This document shows, one piece after another, positions 54,472 to 62,734 of a stretch of 64,000 nucleotides of DNA. The number at the start of each line of letters is the position of its first letter. Within the stretch, counting starts at the first letter, position 1. The notes below the pieces were generated by a model, which ran no database searches, was not told where the DNA came from, and worked only from the letters and a program-made list of their open reading frames with translations. The position numbers and the translations under genes are program-made. The stretch is from Denitrobaculum tricleocarpae (GTDB lineage Bacteria; Pseudomonadota; Alphaproteobacteria; Kiloniellales; Kiloniellaceae): positions 124,001 through 188,000 of the forward strand of contig NZ_ML660060.1 of NCBI RefSeq assembly GCF_007004665.1, in the 5' to 3' direction.

Positions 54472-55181
54472 CTGAAGCGCAGGCGCTCGCGCGGCCGCAG
54501 CGCGGCGCGCCAGTGTATCGGCGCAGTTGCAGCCACTCCGGGCAGATCCGAAACACGTCCGTACCATGCTGAGAGGTGCGGGAACCTCTGCTCCAGGCGA
54601 AGATACCCCAGTGAAGCCATGACATGGGGTTTGGTTTCGATCGCGCGCTGGACGCGGCCGATCTCCGCAAAGGCGACCGCGTCCGCCGCACTTGGATCTG
54701 GGCCGCAAAGGAAGCGTCTTTCGCCCAGTGTCCTCTCCAGGAATTCGCATTCTCCATCCAACACCTTGGCGGCGGCGCGTAGATTTTCCGCCGCTTGCGT
54801 ATTGGCCGCCGACGCTTCGCCATCGCCCGCGAAAACCGGGAAAACCACGCCGTTCGTCGCGGGCTGCAGGTACTCGGCGCATTCCAGCAGCATCTGCCAG
54901 ATCGCGGCTGTCTCCTCCGTTGTCCTGCCGAACAGCGGCCGCGCCGGGTAGGCGCTTTCCAGCCAGGCCAGGATTGCAATCGAGTCCCGCAGCACCAGGC
55001 CGTCAGCTTCCAGCACCGGCACCTTGGCCCTGGGGTTCAATTCCAGGAACGTTGGCGTTTCATGTTCGCGCCGGCTGCCGTCCAGGTAGCGCACCTCCAC
55101 GTCGATCTGTTTGAAGGCAAAGCCGAGCAAGGCGCGCCAGCCACAGGGCGCGCCGCTAATGGTATGAAGGATCATCGTCAT
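54468..55181 (-). CDS. Glutathione S-transferase family protein
   Basis: A 237-residue protein from the ATG at 55181 (GGAAG upstream). The thioredoxin-like N-terminus reads MTMILHTISGAPCGWRALLG, with ELNPRAKVPVLEADG and RDSIAILAWLE for glutathione binding. The C-terminal helical domain contains GPDPSAADAVAFAEIG. The SGAPCGWR active-site start places it near the Cys/Ser-type classes. It is divergent from an HxlR regulator over 152 bases with a palindrome in between. Confidence 0.88.
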   Translation of the reverse strand: MTMILHTISGAPCGWRALLGFAFKQIDVEVRYLDGSRREHETPTFLELNPRAKVPVLEADGLVLRDSIAILAWLESAYPARPLFGRTTEETAAIWQMLLECAEYLQPATNGVVFPVFAGDGEASAANTQAAENLRAAAKVLDGECEFLERTLGERRFLCGPDPSAADAVAFAEIGRVQRAIETKPHVMASLGYLRLEQRFPHLSAWYGRVSDLPGVAATAPIHWRAALRPRERLRFS

Positions 55182-55261
55182 CGGGACTTCCAGCCGGTTC
55201 GTCAAGCTTGCTGGAAGGCTATGTGATTGGTATAAAAGAGCAAGTAGGCAGATTTTTCGTA

Positions 55262-55285
55262 TATAGTATCGATTTTGATACTATA
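55262..55285. promoter_or_regulatory. Palindromic operator between GST and HxlR genes
   Basis: TATAGTATC (55262-55270) and GATACTATA (55277-55285) form a perfect inverted repeat around six bases. The GTATC-6-GATAC spacing suits an HxlR-type dimer controlling both divergent genes. Confidence 0.65.
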
Positions 55286-55333
55286 GGGATGCAGGATTCG
55301 TGACTGAACCCGCGCAGGAATCGAGGAGTGGTG

Positions 55334-55765
55334 ATGACGACCAAGTCCGCGGCTGAGGTTTTGAAGCCTTCTGACGATGCGCCCCGTCCGCTGCCCGATA
55401 CGGCGCCCATCCCCAATGCGGCCATCCCTGCGCCGGCCATTCCCGGAACCTGCCCGATGCCGGATATCGCGCAGCTGATCGGGGGGAAGTGGAAGCTCAT
55501 TATCCTGCAGATTCTGCTCTTCCAGGGAATGAAACGCTTCAACGAACTCCGGCGGCAGATCGACGGCATCACCCAGACCATGTTGACCAACCAGCTGCGC
55601 GCCCTGGAACGCGACGGGCTGGTATCGCGCAAGGTCTACGCGGAGGTGCCGCCCCGTGTCGAATACCGGGCCACGCAGCGCGCGCAGGATCTGGAGGAGA
55701 TGTTTCACGCCATGCACAACTGGTGGCTTAAGGGACAGGAGCAGCCGGAACCGGGCTCCAAATAA
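55334..55765 (+). CDS. HxlR-family transcriptional regulator
   Basis: A 143-residue winged-helix protein from the ATG at 55334, with GAGGAG just before. After a proline- and alanine-rich N-terminus of about 40 residues, the domain starts at IPGTCPMPDIAQLIGGKWKL, with MKRFNELRRQIDGITQTMLT as recognition region and RKVYAEVPPRVEYRATQRAQ as wing. The C in GTCPMP is typical for HxlR proteins sensing electrophiles or redox changes. It is divergent from a GST gene. Confidence 0.92.
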   Translation: MTTKSAAEVLKPSDDAPRPLPDTAPIPNAAIPAPAIPGTCPMPDIAQLIGGKWKLIILQILLFQGMKRFNELRRQIDGITQTMLTNQLRALERDGLVSRKVYAEVPPRVEYRATQRAQDLEEMFHAMHNWWLKGQEQPEPGSK

Positions 55766-55870
55766 ATCGCTAAACCCTGATATTCCGCTCAGGCGGTATT
55801 CTCCGAACCACGGGCAGCAATCACGTCAAGCCGTCGGTTTACATTCGCCGCGGGCCCGGGCTTCACTTTC

Positions 55871-56164
55871 CTACAGCTTGCTGAGGTAGCCCATGGTCGA
55901 GAGAGGAACAAGCGCGGCAACGCAGGCGAAGTAAGCGATCGAAAACATGAGCGTTGGTTTGGTCAAAGCCGGATTTTCCGCCATCTGATGTGCCGACACG
56001 GACATGGCCAGGCTGGTCAGGGCAACGATCAGAATTGCGATGTTTGTGATCGGCACCGTCAGGGCCGTCTGGTAACTCGGGCTCATCTGGTTGTGGACAA
56101 TGACCCCTGCGAAAAGGGCGGCCGATCCGGCGGCCATGAAAAGGGGTATCAACAAAGCAATCAT
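55871..56164 (-). CDS. Small membrane protein of unknown function
   Basis: A 97-residue protein from the ATG at 56164 with AGGAAG 7 bases upstream. It has three hydrophobic segments (about residues 1-25, 38-56, 70-90). I do not recognise the family. It stands alone with a long upstream region of about 450 bases. GC content and codon use fit the neighbourhood. Confidence 0.6.
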   Translation of the reverse strand: MIALLIPLFMAAGSAALFAGVIVHNQMSPSYQTALTVPITNIAILIVALTSLAMSVSAHQMAENPALTKPTLMFSIAYFACVAALVPLSTMGYLSKL

Positions 56165-56617
56165 ACTCAAACTTCCTGATCATCTGAACGCGCTTGCCGA
56201 TAAGCACTGGATTGTGGGTGCCCTGGGGCGGGACAGGGCTTCGCGTACCGCAAGGCTCAGGCGAAACCTGCGCCGTGAGCCCTGCGGATAATCTTGCGGG
56301 TTTTGATCGACCCCGGTTCAAAGGAGCCTGTATCGGTCGATCCTGGCGAAAATTGGCCCCGGACCCGCTCGTGAAAGAGATTTGCTTGCTCTGAAAGCAA
56401 GTGACTATGTGCTTCTTTTAAAGCTTCTGAGGGTGGTGATGAAGCCGTACAGGCGCATAAACAGCATGTATTTTTGCATGTTTACCTGGGAATGAGGGTC
56501 TGATGTTGACCGTTGCCCTTGTTTCAATGCAGAGCTGTATTGATGCCTGGGCAGGACACACTTCACCGGTTCTCGAAGTAAACGGCTACTTCGTTGCTTC
56601 CAGGGATGCCGCCGGCA
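56165..56617. other. Intergenic stretch without a supported gene
   Basis: About 450 bases. GGCTCA and TGAGCC with an inner GGCG/CGCC form a hairpin on the minus strand in the 5' leader of the small membrane protein gene. A frame of 56 codons from 56503 runs into the osmC-like gene on the other strand and is not supported. No known riboswitch pattern was recognised. Confidence 0.4.
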
Positions 56618-57223
56618 TCAGATTTCCCTACCATTGCGGATCACGTGCGTTGCGGCAGGGACCGCATTGACGACTGTCTGTGCCGCCATGCAGGCCTTTT
56701 CGGCCGTCTCGACCATCTGAGCGATGGCTTCCGGCGTTTCGTCGCTCTCTATGTGCACAAAGGTTTCAACGCCCTTTGACAGCCCTTCCATATGGCGGCT
56801 GGCCCCTTTGGCGGTTGTCATGCCCGGGATTCGGGATTGGAACTTCATCCTCTGTTCGATCCTGATTGACGAGATCCTCAGCCTTTCGATCTCGGCATAG
56901 CCCTTCAGATGTGTCAGGAAGCAAAAGGCGATGCCTGCGGCCAGATAGGACAGGGGCGCCGGTGCGGTGTCGGTGCCGCCGATGGACGTGCCCTCGTCGC
57001 AGCGAAGCTCGAAGGCGCCGAAGCCCGGAATGTTGGGCTTAACGTAACCACGTTTCACAAGACCGGGACCGGGCAGGAGTTCGGCCAGAACACTTACTTC
57101 GAGATCCAGACCTTCTTTCGACTTCTTTGCCGGTTCAAGTGTAAAGGCGGTGGGTGCGGGCAGGCTGTCGATCTTTGTGACAATAGTCTCGTCATGCTGT
57201 GCGGCTGCGGTTTCTGCGGACAT
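56618..57223 (-). CDS. OsmC-family protein
   Basis: A 201-residue protein from the ATG at 57223, with GAGGAA 7 bases upstream; a TTG two codons earlier is less likely. The family cysteines are visible in AGIAFCFLTHLKGY and in AEKACMAAQTVVNA, as in OsmC/Ohr peroxidases that reduce organic hydroperoxides. The body also shows the DTAPAPLSYLAAG segment of OsmC-like proteins. It is divergent from a TetR gene over 163 bases containing a palindrome, so repression by that TetR is likely. Confidence 0.87.
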   Translation of the reverse strand: MSAETAAAQHDETIVTKIDSLPAPTAFTLEPAKKSKEGLDLEVSVLAELLPGPGLVKRGYVKPNIPGFGAFELRCDEGTSIGGTDTAPAPLSYLAAGIAFCFLTHLKGYAEIERLRISSIRIEQRMKFQSRIPGMTTAKGASRHMEGLSKGVETFVHIESDETPEAIAQMVETAEKACMAAQTVVNAVPAATHVIRNGREI

Positions 57224-57237
57224 GTTCAATTCCTCAT

Positions 57238-57274
57238 ATTTGTAAAAAGGTACGGTACAGTACCGTTTACAAAT
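57238..57274. promoter_or_regulatory. Palindrome between OsmC-like and TetR genes
   Basis: ACGGTACAGTACCGT (57252-57266) is a perfect 15-base palindrome, embedded in an ATTTGTAAA...TTTACAAAT repeat (57238-57246 and 57266-57274). It is close to the OsmC-like start and a good TetR operator candidate. Confidence 0.65.
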
Positions 57275-57386
57275 ATGCGTATGATGCTGTATCTGTCAAG
57301 TCGGTTCGCTGATCGCACAAACGCTCGCAATGGAGACGAACTGCGGAAGTCGCGGTTTGGTGTGAGCCGGAACGGGGAGACGGATT

Positions 57387-58019
57387 TTGAACGAAAAGCC
57401 CAATGGACACGCCCGGCGGCGAGCTGCCAAGCGCGCGGAAATTCTTACGGCGGCGACGGAAATCTTCTTTGAAGAGGGCTATGGGCGGGCCAGCATGGAT
57501 GCGGTTCTGGTTAGAACCGGCGGCTCAAAACGCACGCTTTACAAGTACTTTCACAGCAAGGACGAGCTCTTCGCGGCGATTGTAAGCAACGTCTCGGACC
57601 GGGTGCTTGCTGCCCTTCGGCCCCCGCTCGAGGATGGGGATATCAGGGAAACACTGACCACCATGGGCGAGCGGTATCTTGGCGTTCTCCTCTCGCCCGA
57701 AGGACTCGCGCTTTACCGCAATATGGTTGCCGAAGCGCCATATTTCCCAGAACTGGCGGAGACTTTCTTCAGCAACGGGCCCGGCCGGGCCAGCTGTCAT
57801 CTCGCCGCTTTTCTCCGGGATCGCAAGGCGCGGGCTGGTCTGCAGATCGAGGATCCGCAACGCGCCGCTGAACAATTTCTGGGAATGGTGCGGGGCGATG
57901 TGCATCTCAGCGCCGTCCTCGAGGTCCGCAGACCGGCAAAGACAGCGGTCAGAAAAGCCGTCGCAACGGCCGTTGACATATTTCTCGTTGGTACGGCGCC
58001 GGATGTCCGTAAAGGCTGA
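57387..58019 (+). CDS. TetR/AcrR-family transcriptional regulator
   Basis: A 210-residue regulator starting at a TTG, with GGGGAG a few bases upstream. DNA-binding part: RAEILTAATEIFFEEGYGRA then VLVRTGGSKRTLYKYFHSKD. The C-terminal domain (about residue 80 on) has the TetR_C AefR-like pattern AALRPPLEDGDIRETLTTMG. It is divergent from the OsmC-like gene and probably represses it and itself. Confidence 0.9.
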   Translation: MNEKPNGHARRRAAKRAEILTAATEIFFEEGYGRASMDAVLVRTGGSKRTLYKYFHSKDELFAAIVSNVSDRVLAALRPPLEDGDIRETLTTMGERYLGVLLSPEGLALYRNMVAEAPYFPELAETFFSNGPGRASCHLAAFLRDRKARAGLQIEDPQRAAEQFLGMVRGDVHLSAVLEVRRPAKTAVRKAVATAVDIFLVGTAPDVRKG

Positions 58020-58152
58020 TCCTGTCAAAGGAGAGAGACGCTGGCACGCCTGGGTGACAGGGAGCCGGGTGACAAGGAGCCCCGGGTGCGGGGCGGAGGG
58101 ATCGCACCCTGCCGCCCCGTATTCGGCTGGTAAGAGGATCGGACGAGAGGCT

Positions 58153-59046
58153 TTAGCGACGCGCCCGGGTTTCCTGCGTGACAACCTGCATCTGCCGGCT
58201 TCCAAAAGCGGCCATCGCCAGCAGGGCAAACCCGAAGATGAAGAGCGTCGAGGGTTCCGGCACCCTGATCACCTCGACCGGCTGGTCCACGTCGATGAAA
58301 GGCGGGTTGAACACCGTATCGGGATCCGTGATCGGATCGTCGGGCCCGTCGCCGGGACCTTGGCCGCCCGGGTTATTTGGATTGCCGGGGTTATTGGGTC
58401 CCCCCGGGTTATTGGGATTACCCGGGTTATTGGGTCCGCCAGGATCATTGGGTCCACCAGGAGGGGAGCCCGGATTCCGGCCTGGAGGGGTGGAACCGGG
58501 GCCTCCAACCGGACCTGTAGAGAAGGCTTGTGCGGCGACCGGGCTCCCGGAAGTGTTGCCCGATCCGCCGGAGAAACGGCTCGCAAAGCGGCGGGTCGCG
58601 GGGGCACCTGTAAGGTAGGCCGTGTGAATCGACGGGCTGGGAAAGCTCTGCTGTCCGGATCCCTGGTCGCTGGTGAGCTCCAGGATGCCGGGGACGCCGA
58701 CATGATCAGGATCGCTCGGTTGGCCGGGAATGAGGGTCACACAGATGCCCGACGCGCCACAGCCGACGGTCAGGTCAGGGTTTGATTTGGCGTGCCCCAG
58801 CATAACGTCCATCACGACCTTGTTTGACAGAGCATGGGCAGCCAGGTTCCGGGACTTCTTGTTTTTGAAGACGCTCCCAGCGGCTCCGGCGCACTGGCCT
58901 CCAGTGACTGCGCAGGCATGATCCTGCAGCGTGGCGGCCTGTCCGGGGGACGGCGTCAGTCCCACTGTTGCAATTCCTGCCAGGGTTGCTGCTGCAAGAG
59001 CCGTCGCGGTCAGTCCGGCCGATATGTTTGTTGCGAACAGTCGCAT
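58153..59046 (-). CDS. PEP-CTERM sorted surface protein with proline/glycine/asparagine repeats
   Basis: A 297-residue exported protein. Residues 1-37 form a signal peptide (GLTATALAAATLAGIATVGL to QA-ATL). The middle (about 195-235) is a low-complexity collagen-like run of GPNNPGNPNNPGG units. The C-terminus VPEPSTLFIFGFALLAMAAF with a basic tail (GSRQM) is a PEP-CTERM sorting signal, processed by exosortase. Four cysteines lie in the N-terminal part, two of them in CGASGICV. It is probably an exopolysaccharide-linked surface protein. No exosortase gene is in the window. Confidence 0.85.
   Translation of the reverse strand: MRLFATNISAGLTATALAAATLAGIATVGLTPSPGQAATLQDHACAVTGGQCAGAAGSVFKNKKSRNLAAHALSNKVVMDVMLGHAKSNPDLTVGCGASGICVTLIPGQPSDPDHVGVPGILELTSDQGSGQQSFPSPSIHTAYLTGAPATRRFASRFSGGSGNTSGSPVAAQAFSTGPVGGPGSTPPGRNPGSPPGGPNDPGGPNNPGNPNNPGGPNNPGNPNNPGGQGPGDGPDDPITDPDTVFNPPFIDVDQPVEVIRVPEPSTLFIFGFALLAMAAFGSRQMQVVTQETRARR
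58363..58460 (-). repeat. Tandem repeat encoding GPNNPGNPNNPGG units
   Basis: Repeated blocks of the type GGRTTATTGGGTCC/GGGTTATTGGG, which on the minus strand encode NNPGGPNNPGN units. Copies differ by a few bases, so length variation by slippage is likely. Confidence 0.75.
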
Positions 59047-59529
59047 GATGTCGTCCCTTTAATCTGCGTTCTTAAACTGCCGATAGGACCTGAAAAGCAA
59101 TTCGCGTGCCATTGGGATAAAAATTAATTATTACAATATGTTAGACCGATACTGTCAGCCGTATGCCTACGAAAATTTAACGAATTTGTAAGGCTTTCCG
59201 ACAAAAACGGCTTTATATGTCTGTATGCAATCGAGTTGCACGCCATAGGGGATTAGGTGTTAACTATAACTCTCGTTACGGAGCCTTCCGTCCGTCCGGA
59301 ACCGGTGGGTGTAAGGAAATTCGACTCAACCGCGGGCATCAGAAGGTTAAGAGGGCGGTTTCCGCTTCATCGCCATCTGCGCGCCAGCCGGACCGGGCCG
59401 GGGTTGCCCGTGACATGATCCCATCGGAACGGGAACGCTGCGCCGGATACGGCCCAAAAGCTTGATATCCCGCGCAAAGTCTTTAGACCGGACAAAGAGC
59501 CGCGATCAGAAACCGGTGGGACAGAGGTT
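59047..59529. other. AT-rich promoter region between PEP-CTERM and LysE genes
   Basis: About 480 bases. The first 170 are AT-rich (AATTAATTATTACAATAT at about 59123) and should hold the PEP-CTERM promoter. The remainder is of ordinary GC without a supported gene. AGAGG precedes the LysE start. Confidence 0.4.
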
Positions 59530-60249
59530 ATGGATACAGCGATCGTTATTCTCTCGATCATCGGTGCCCTCCTGATCGGAACCATGTCGCCGGGCCCGAG
59601 CTTTCTCGTGGTCGCGCGGATTTCCCTGGCCCAATCAAGGCACGAGGCGATCGCGGCCGCACTGGGTGTGGGGCTGGGTGGAGTCGTCTATGGTGGATTG
59701 GCACTTCTCGGCCTCCATCTGCTATTGGCGCAGGTGGAATGGCTTTATCTTGGATTGAAGATTCTGGGCGGATCTTACCTGATGTATCTCGCCTACCTTT
59801 TGTGGAAGGGGGCTGGCGACGACCTGCAGCTGTCTTCTGCACATAGCAAAGATGGGGCAAAGGGCAAAACTGCGGTCCGCGCCCCCGAACTCCACACCCC
59901 CGAACTCCGCGCCCCCGAACTCCGCGTCCCTGAACTCCGAGGTTCGAAATCCCGGGGTTTCGGCCGTGCGCTGCTGGTCGGTATGACGACGCAGCTCAGT
60001 AACCCGAAAACTGCAATCGTCTACAGCAGTATTTTTGCGGCTTTTTTGCCCGCGGCTTTCCCCCTGAGCCTCTCGGTTGTCCTCCTGAGCCTCATCTTTC
60101 TGGTCGAGAGCAGCTGGTACGGCCTCGTCGCCGTCACCCTGTCGTCGAGCGGCCCACGCGGGGTTTATCTGCGTGCCAAGCGCTGGATCGACCGTCTGGC
60201 CGGATCGGTGATGGGCTTCCTCGGGGTACGCCTGATTGCCGATAGCTGA
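59530..60249 (+). CDS. LysE/RhtB-family exporter with an inserted peptide repeat
   Basis: A 239-residue amino acid exporter with about six membrane segments. Family signs are GTMSPGPSFLVVARISLAQS near the start and LVGMTTQLSNPKTAIVYSSI in the middle. Between segments three and four the cytoplasmic loop holds four imperfect repeats of the unit APELR (residues about 118-137), which ordinary LysE/RhtB proteins do not have. The repeat is in frame so the protein can still be made. Substrate is probably an amino acid such as homoserine or threonine. Confidence 0.88.
   Translation: MDTAIVILSIIGALLIGTMSPGPSFLVVARISLAQSRHEAIAAALGVGLGGVVYGGLALLGLHLLLAQVEWLYLGLKILGGSYLMYLAYLLWKGAGDDLQLSSAHSKDGAKGKTAVRAPELHTPELRAPELRVPELRGSKSRGFGRALLVGMTTQLSNPKTAIVYSSIFAAFLPAAFPLSLSVVLLSLIFLVESSWYGLVAVTLSSSGPRGVYLRAKRWIDRLAGSVMGFLGVRLIADS
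59881..59940 (+). repeat. Four tandem 15-bp units inside the LysE gene
   Basis: Units GCCCCCGAACTCCAC, ACCCCCGAACTCCGC, GCCCCCGAACTCCGC and GTCCCTGAACTCCGA encode APELH, TPELR, APELR and VPELR. Because the unit is 15 bases, changes in copy number keep the frame. Confidence 0.9.
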
Positions 60250-60311
60250 GCTTCCCGCCGGCGGGGGGTGTCCATACCGGACATTAAAAGTTTCCTGGGA
60301 AAGCCTTGAAG

Positions 60312-60325
60312 ATACCGAACGGTAT
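60312..60325. promoter_or_regulatory. TetR operator ahead of the RND-pump regulator
   Basis: ATACCGAACGGTAT is a perfect palindrome 85 bases before the TetR start. Similar ACCG/CGGT sites occur before the RND adaptor gene, which suggests one regulator for both. Confidence 0.65.
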
Positions 60326-60409
60326 GCTATCTCTCTACTAGGATTTAGTCCTGTACCGGTTGTCGTGTGTGGCAGCTGGTGATGGTTCGGTTCTGACGAG
60401 GTTGATGAC

Positions 60410-61069
60410 ATGCGAAACGCTGCTGAAACACGAGAAAAACTGCTGGAAACGGCAACGGGCCTGATCTGGCAAAGCAATTACAGCAGTGTGGGTGTCAACG
60501 AGATCTGCAAGCAGGCCGGCGTGACCAAAGGCGCATTCTACCATCACTTCGAATCCAAGGCTGACCTCTTCATCGCGGCTTCACGGCACTATTGGGACCG
60601 GATGAAGCGGGATATGGACGCGATCTATTCCCCCTCTTTCACGCCTTTGGAGCAGCTTGAAAACCTGATTCAGTTGATCATCGAAAAGCAGATAAACGAA
60701 TGTTCTTCCAAGGACATGGAGGTCGCGGGCTGTCCGTTCTTTACCTCGGGAGGGCAGGCCGGCATCGATGAAGAGAAGATCTGCCAGGCCGCGCGGGAAA
60801 TGGAAGACCATATGCAGCGCTACAGCGTTGCCCTGGTGCGCGGCCTCAAGGCCGATGGCGCGCTGAGGGGCGATCCCGACGTCGACCAGATTGCCAGATT
60901 TCTCCATCACTTTGTTCAGGGGCTGCTGATCTACGGCCGCCTGATGAACTCTTTGGATGCGGTTCGCGCCGATCTGCGCGAGGGTATTTATCGGCTGCTT
61001 GACCTTAAGGATGCTTACCGCTCCGAAGGGGCCGAACAGCCCGTCTCTTCTGCGGCGGATGCCGCATAA
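60410..61069 (+). CDS. TetR/AcrR-family regulator of the RND pump
   Basis: A 219-residue regulator. The DNA-binding part is TREKLLETATGLIWQSNYSS then ICKQAGVTKGAFYHHFESKA. The C-terminal domain matches the YsiA/AcrR-type group with CSSKDMEVAGCPFFTSGG. It is followed by the RND adaptor gene 158 bases later, with shared palindromes, so it likely represses the pump until an effector binds. Confidence 0.93.
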   Translation: MRNAAETREKLLETATGLIWQSNYSSVGVNEICKQAGVTKGAFYHHFESKADLFIAASRHYWDRMKRDMDAIYSPSFTPLEQLENLIQLIIEKQINECSSKDMEVAGCPFFTSGGQAGIDEEKICQAAREMEDHMQRYSVALVRGLKADGALRGDPDVDQIARFLHHFVQGLLIYGRLMNSLDAVRADLREGIYRLLDLKDAYRSEGAEQPVSSAADAA

Positions 61070-61137
61070 AACTGCGCTTTCGCTGGCCAAATGCATTAAA
61101 CGCATGGCTAGGTCCCGAAAAAAAATGCGCCTTTCCA

Positions 61138-61203
61138 TTGACAACATACCGATCGGTTTCTACCTCTATGCCAGCCAACTAAACTGATCAGTGTACCGAT
61201 CAG
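61138..61203 (+). promoter_or_regulatory. RND operon promoter with TetR sites
   Basis: TTGACA (61138-61143) is a -35 box. ACCGATCGGT (61148-61157, within ATACCGATCGGTTT) lies in the spacer behind it. ACTGATCAGT (61183-61192) and TACCGATCAG (61194-61203) follow. A regulator bound in the spacer would block transcription. Confidence 0.6.
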
Positions 61204-61226
61204 GACTCCCCGGAAGGACGTGTGAG

Positions 61227-62462
61227 ATGAGCGCAGGATCGAAACTCAAGACGGCATCTGTGACCGTGGCCCTGATTGGCGCTGTTGCAGCCGGCGGCTA
61301 TTTTGCCAAGCCTTACCTGGTCGGGAGCATGGGCGCCGGCCCGGCGGTTGCGCAAACGGCACCGCAGGCGATGCCCGTGAAGGTCGCGCCGGTCGAGACC
61401 CAGCAGATCCGGCTCTGGAGCGAATTCTCCGGGCGGCTTTCCGCCATTGACCAGGTCGAGCTGCGTCCGCAGGTCAGCGGAACGATCCAGGAAGTGCGGT
61501 TCGAAGACGGCCAGATGGTTCAAAAGGGCGATGTCCTCATGGTGATCGATCCGCGCCCCTACGAGGCCGCGGTTGCGGAAGCCAAGGCCGAACTCAATGC
61601 AGCGGGTCATACCCTCAGGCTGGCCAAGAAGCAGCGTGTCCGCGCTGAACAGCTGGTCAAGAAGGGCCATGTGTCAAAGGCCGTCCGTGATCAGCGGGTC
61701 AGCGACCACACGGTTGCGGTCAGCCGGGTCAACAGTGCCAAGGCGCAGTTGATTCAGGCGGAAATCAATCTGAACTACGCCTATGTAAAAGCGCCGATCA
61801 GCGGACGTCTGAGCCGCGCCGAGATCACGGTCGGAAACCTCGTCGAGGCCGGACCGAATGCGCCTGTTCTGACCTCCATCGTATCGACCGACGAGATCTA
61901 CGCCGACTTCGATGTCGATGAGCGCAACTACCTGCGCTACGTGCACGAGCTGACGAAAGTCGGCGGCGCCGTCAGTGAGCTTCCGGTCGAACTGACGATC
62001 GATGTCGGCGAGCTGCGGGTTTACAAAGGCCACATCCACAGTTTCGACAACCAGATCGATCCGGCGACCGGTACGATCCGTGCCCGGGCGATCTTTTCCA
62101 ACGAAAGCGGCAGTCTTCTTCCCGGCATGTTTGCCGAACTCCGCCTGGGCGGCTCCGACGTCGAAGACCTGGTGCTCCTGAACCCGGGCGATATCGGAAC
62201 CGATCAGGACCGCAAGTTCGTTTACGTGGTCGGTGAGGGCAGCACGGTCGAATACCGCGAAGTTGCGCTGGGTGCATCGGTCGAGGGCAAGCGTGTGATC
62301 ACGCGCGGTCTCGCACAAGGCGACCAGGTCATCCTGGGCGGTCTCATGAAGGTGCGTCCGGGTGTTCCGGTCACCCCGATTCTGCCGGAGACGGCCCAGA
62401 CCGCGGAAACGACTCAGCTTTCCGCGACGGCCGACACCGCCAAGGCCGAACCCTCAAACTGA
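61227..62462 (+). CDS. RND efflux periplasmic adaptor, AcrA/MexE-like
   Basis: A 411-residue membrane fusion protein from the ATG at 61227 (GGAAGGA upstream). Residues 8-28 anchor it in the inner membrane. The lipoyl-like domain starts around LRPQVSGTIQEVRFEDGQMV, the helical hairpin around residues 105-160, and the beta-barrel and membrane-proximal parts continue to residue about 385. A T/A/E-rich tail follows (ETAQTAETTQLSATADTAKA). It links the RND pump to an outer-membrane channel, no gene for which is seen here. Confidence 0.93.
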   Translation: MSAGSKLKTASVTVALIGAVAAGGYFAKPYLVGSMGAGPAVAQTAPQAMPVKVAPVETQQIRLWSEFSGRLSAIDQVELRPQVSGTIQEVRFEDGQMVQKGDVLMVIDPRPYEAAVAEAKAELNAAGHTLRLAKKQRVRAEQLVKKGHVSKAVRDQRVSDHTVAVSRVNSAKAQLIQAEINLNYAYVKAPISGRLSRAEITVGNLVEAGPNAPVLTSIVSTDEIYADFDVDERNYLRYVHELTKVGGAVSELPVELTIDVGELRVYKGHIHSFDNQIDPATGTIRARAIFSNESGSLLPGMFAELRLGGSDVEDLVLLNPGDIGTDQDRKFVYVVGEGSTVEYREVALGASVEGKRVITRGLAQGDQVILGGLMKVRPGVPVTPILPETAQTAETTQLSATADTAKAEPSN

Positions 62463-62734
62463 TGCCAGGCAGCCGCGTGATCTGCGGTGGAAGCCCCGAA
62501 CCGGCTGCCTGTCACTCTCTTCATGAGCCAACGGGAGTGAGAGCACCCGACGGCTTACTCATTTTCGCAGACCCTGTTTTTACCCATCCGGCGGAACGCA
62601 TAGCGCCGCCAGATCTTCTGTTTGTTGCGGCAGGATCCGTTCGGTTCGAGTGTCCGCACCAGGTACCGCCCGCCGTTCACATCAGCGTTTAACCGTCACG
62701 GTTCCTACTCGAGGTTCCAGGAGAGACCCGTCCC
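62463..62734. other. Gap between adaptor and pump genes
   Basis: About 270 bases, longer than usual between AcrA- and AcrB-like genes. A frame of 76 codons starts at the adaptor stop, but it has no family features. I see no strong terminator. Confidence 0.35.

Noticed and set aside
56503-56673. 56-codon frame near the OsmC-like gene
   Set aside because: A start with a loosely placed GAGG exists, but the frame overlaps the OsmC-like gene on the other strand and has no recognisable features.
62462-62692. 76-codon frame between RND adaptor and pump genes
   Set aside because: It begins at the adaptor stop but has no recognisable domain, and its proline- and cysteine-rich composition does not look like a real small protein. 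Not supported enough to list as a gene.
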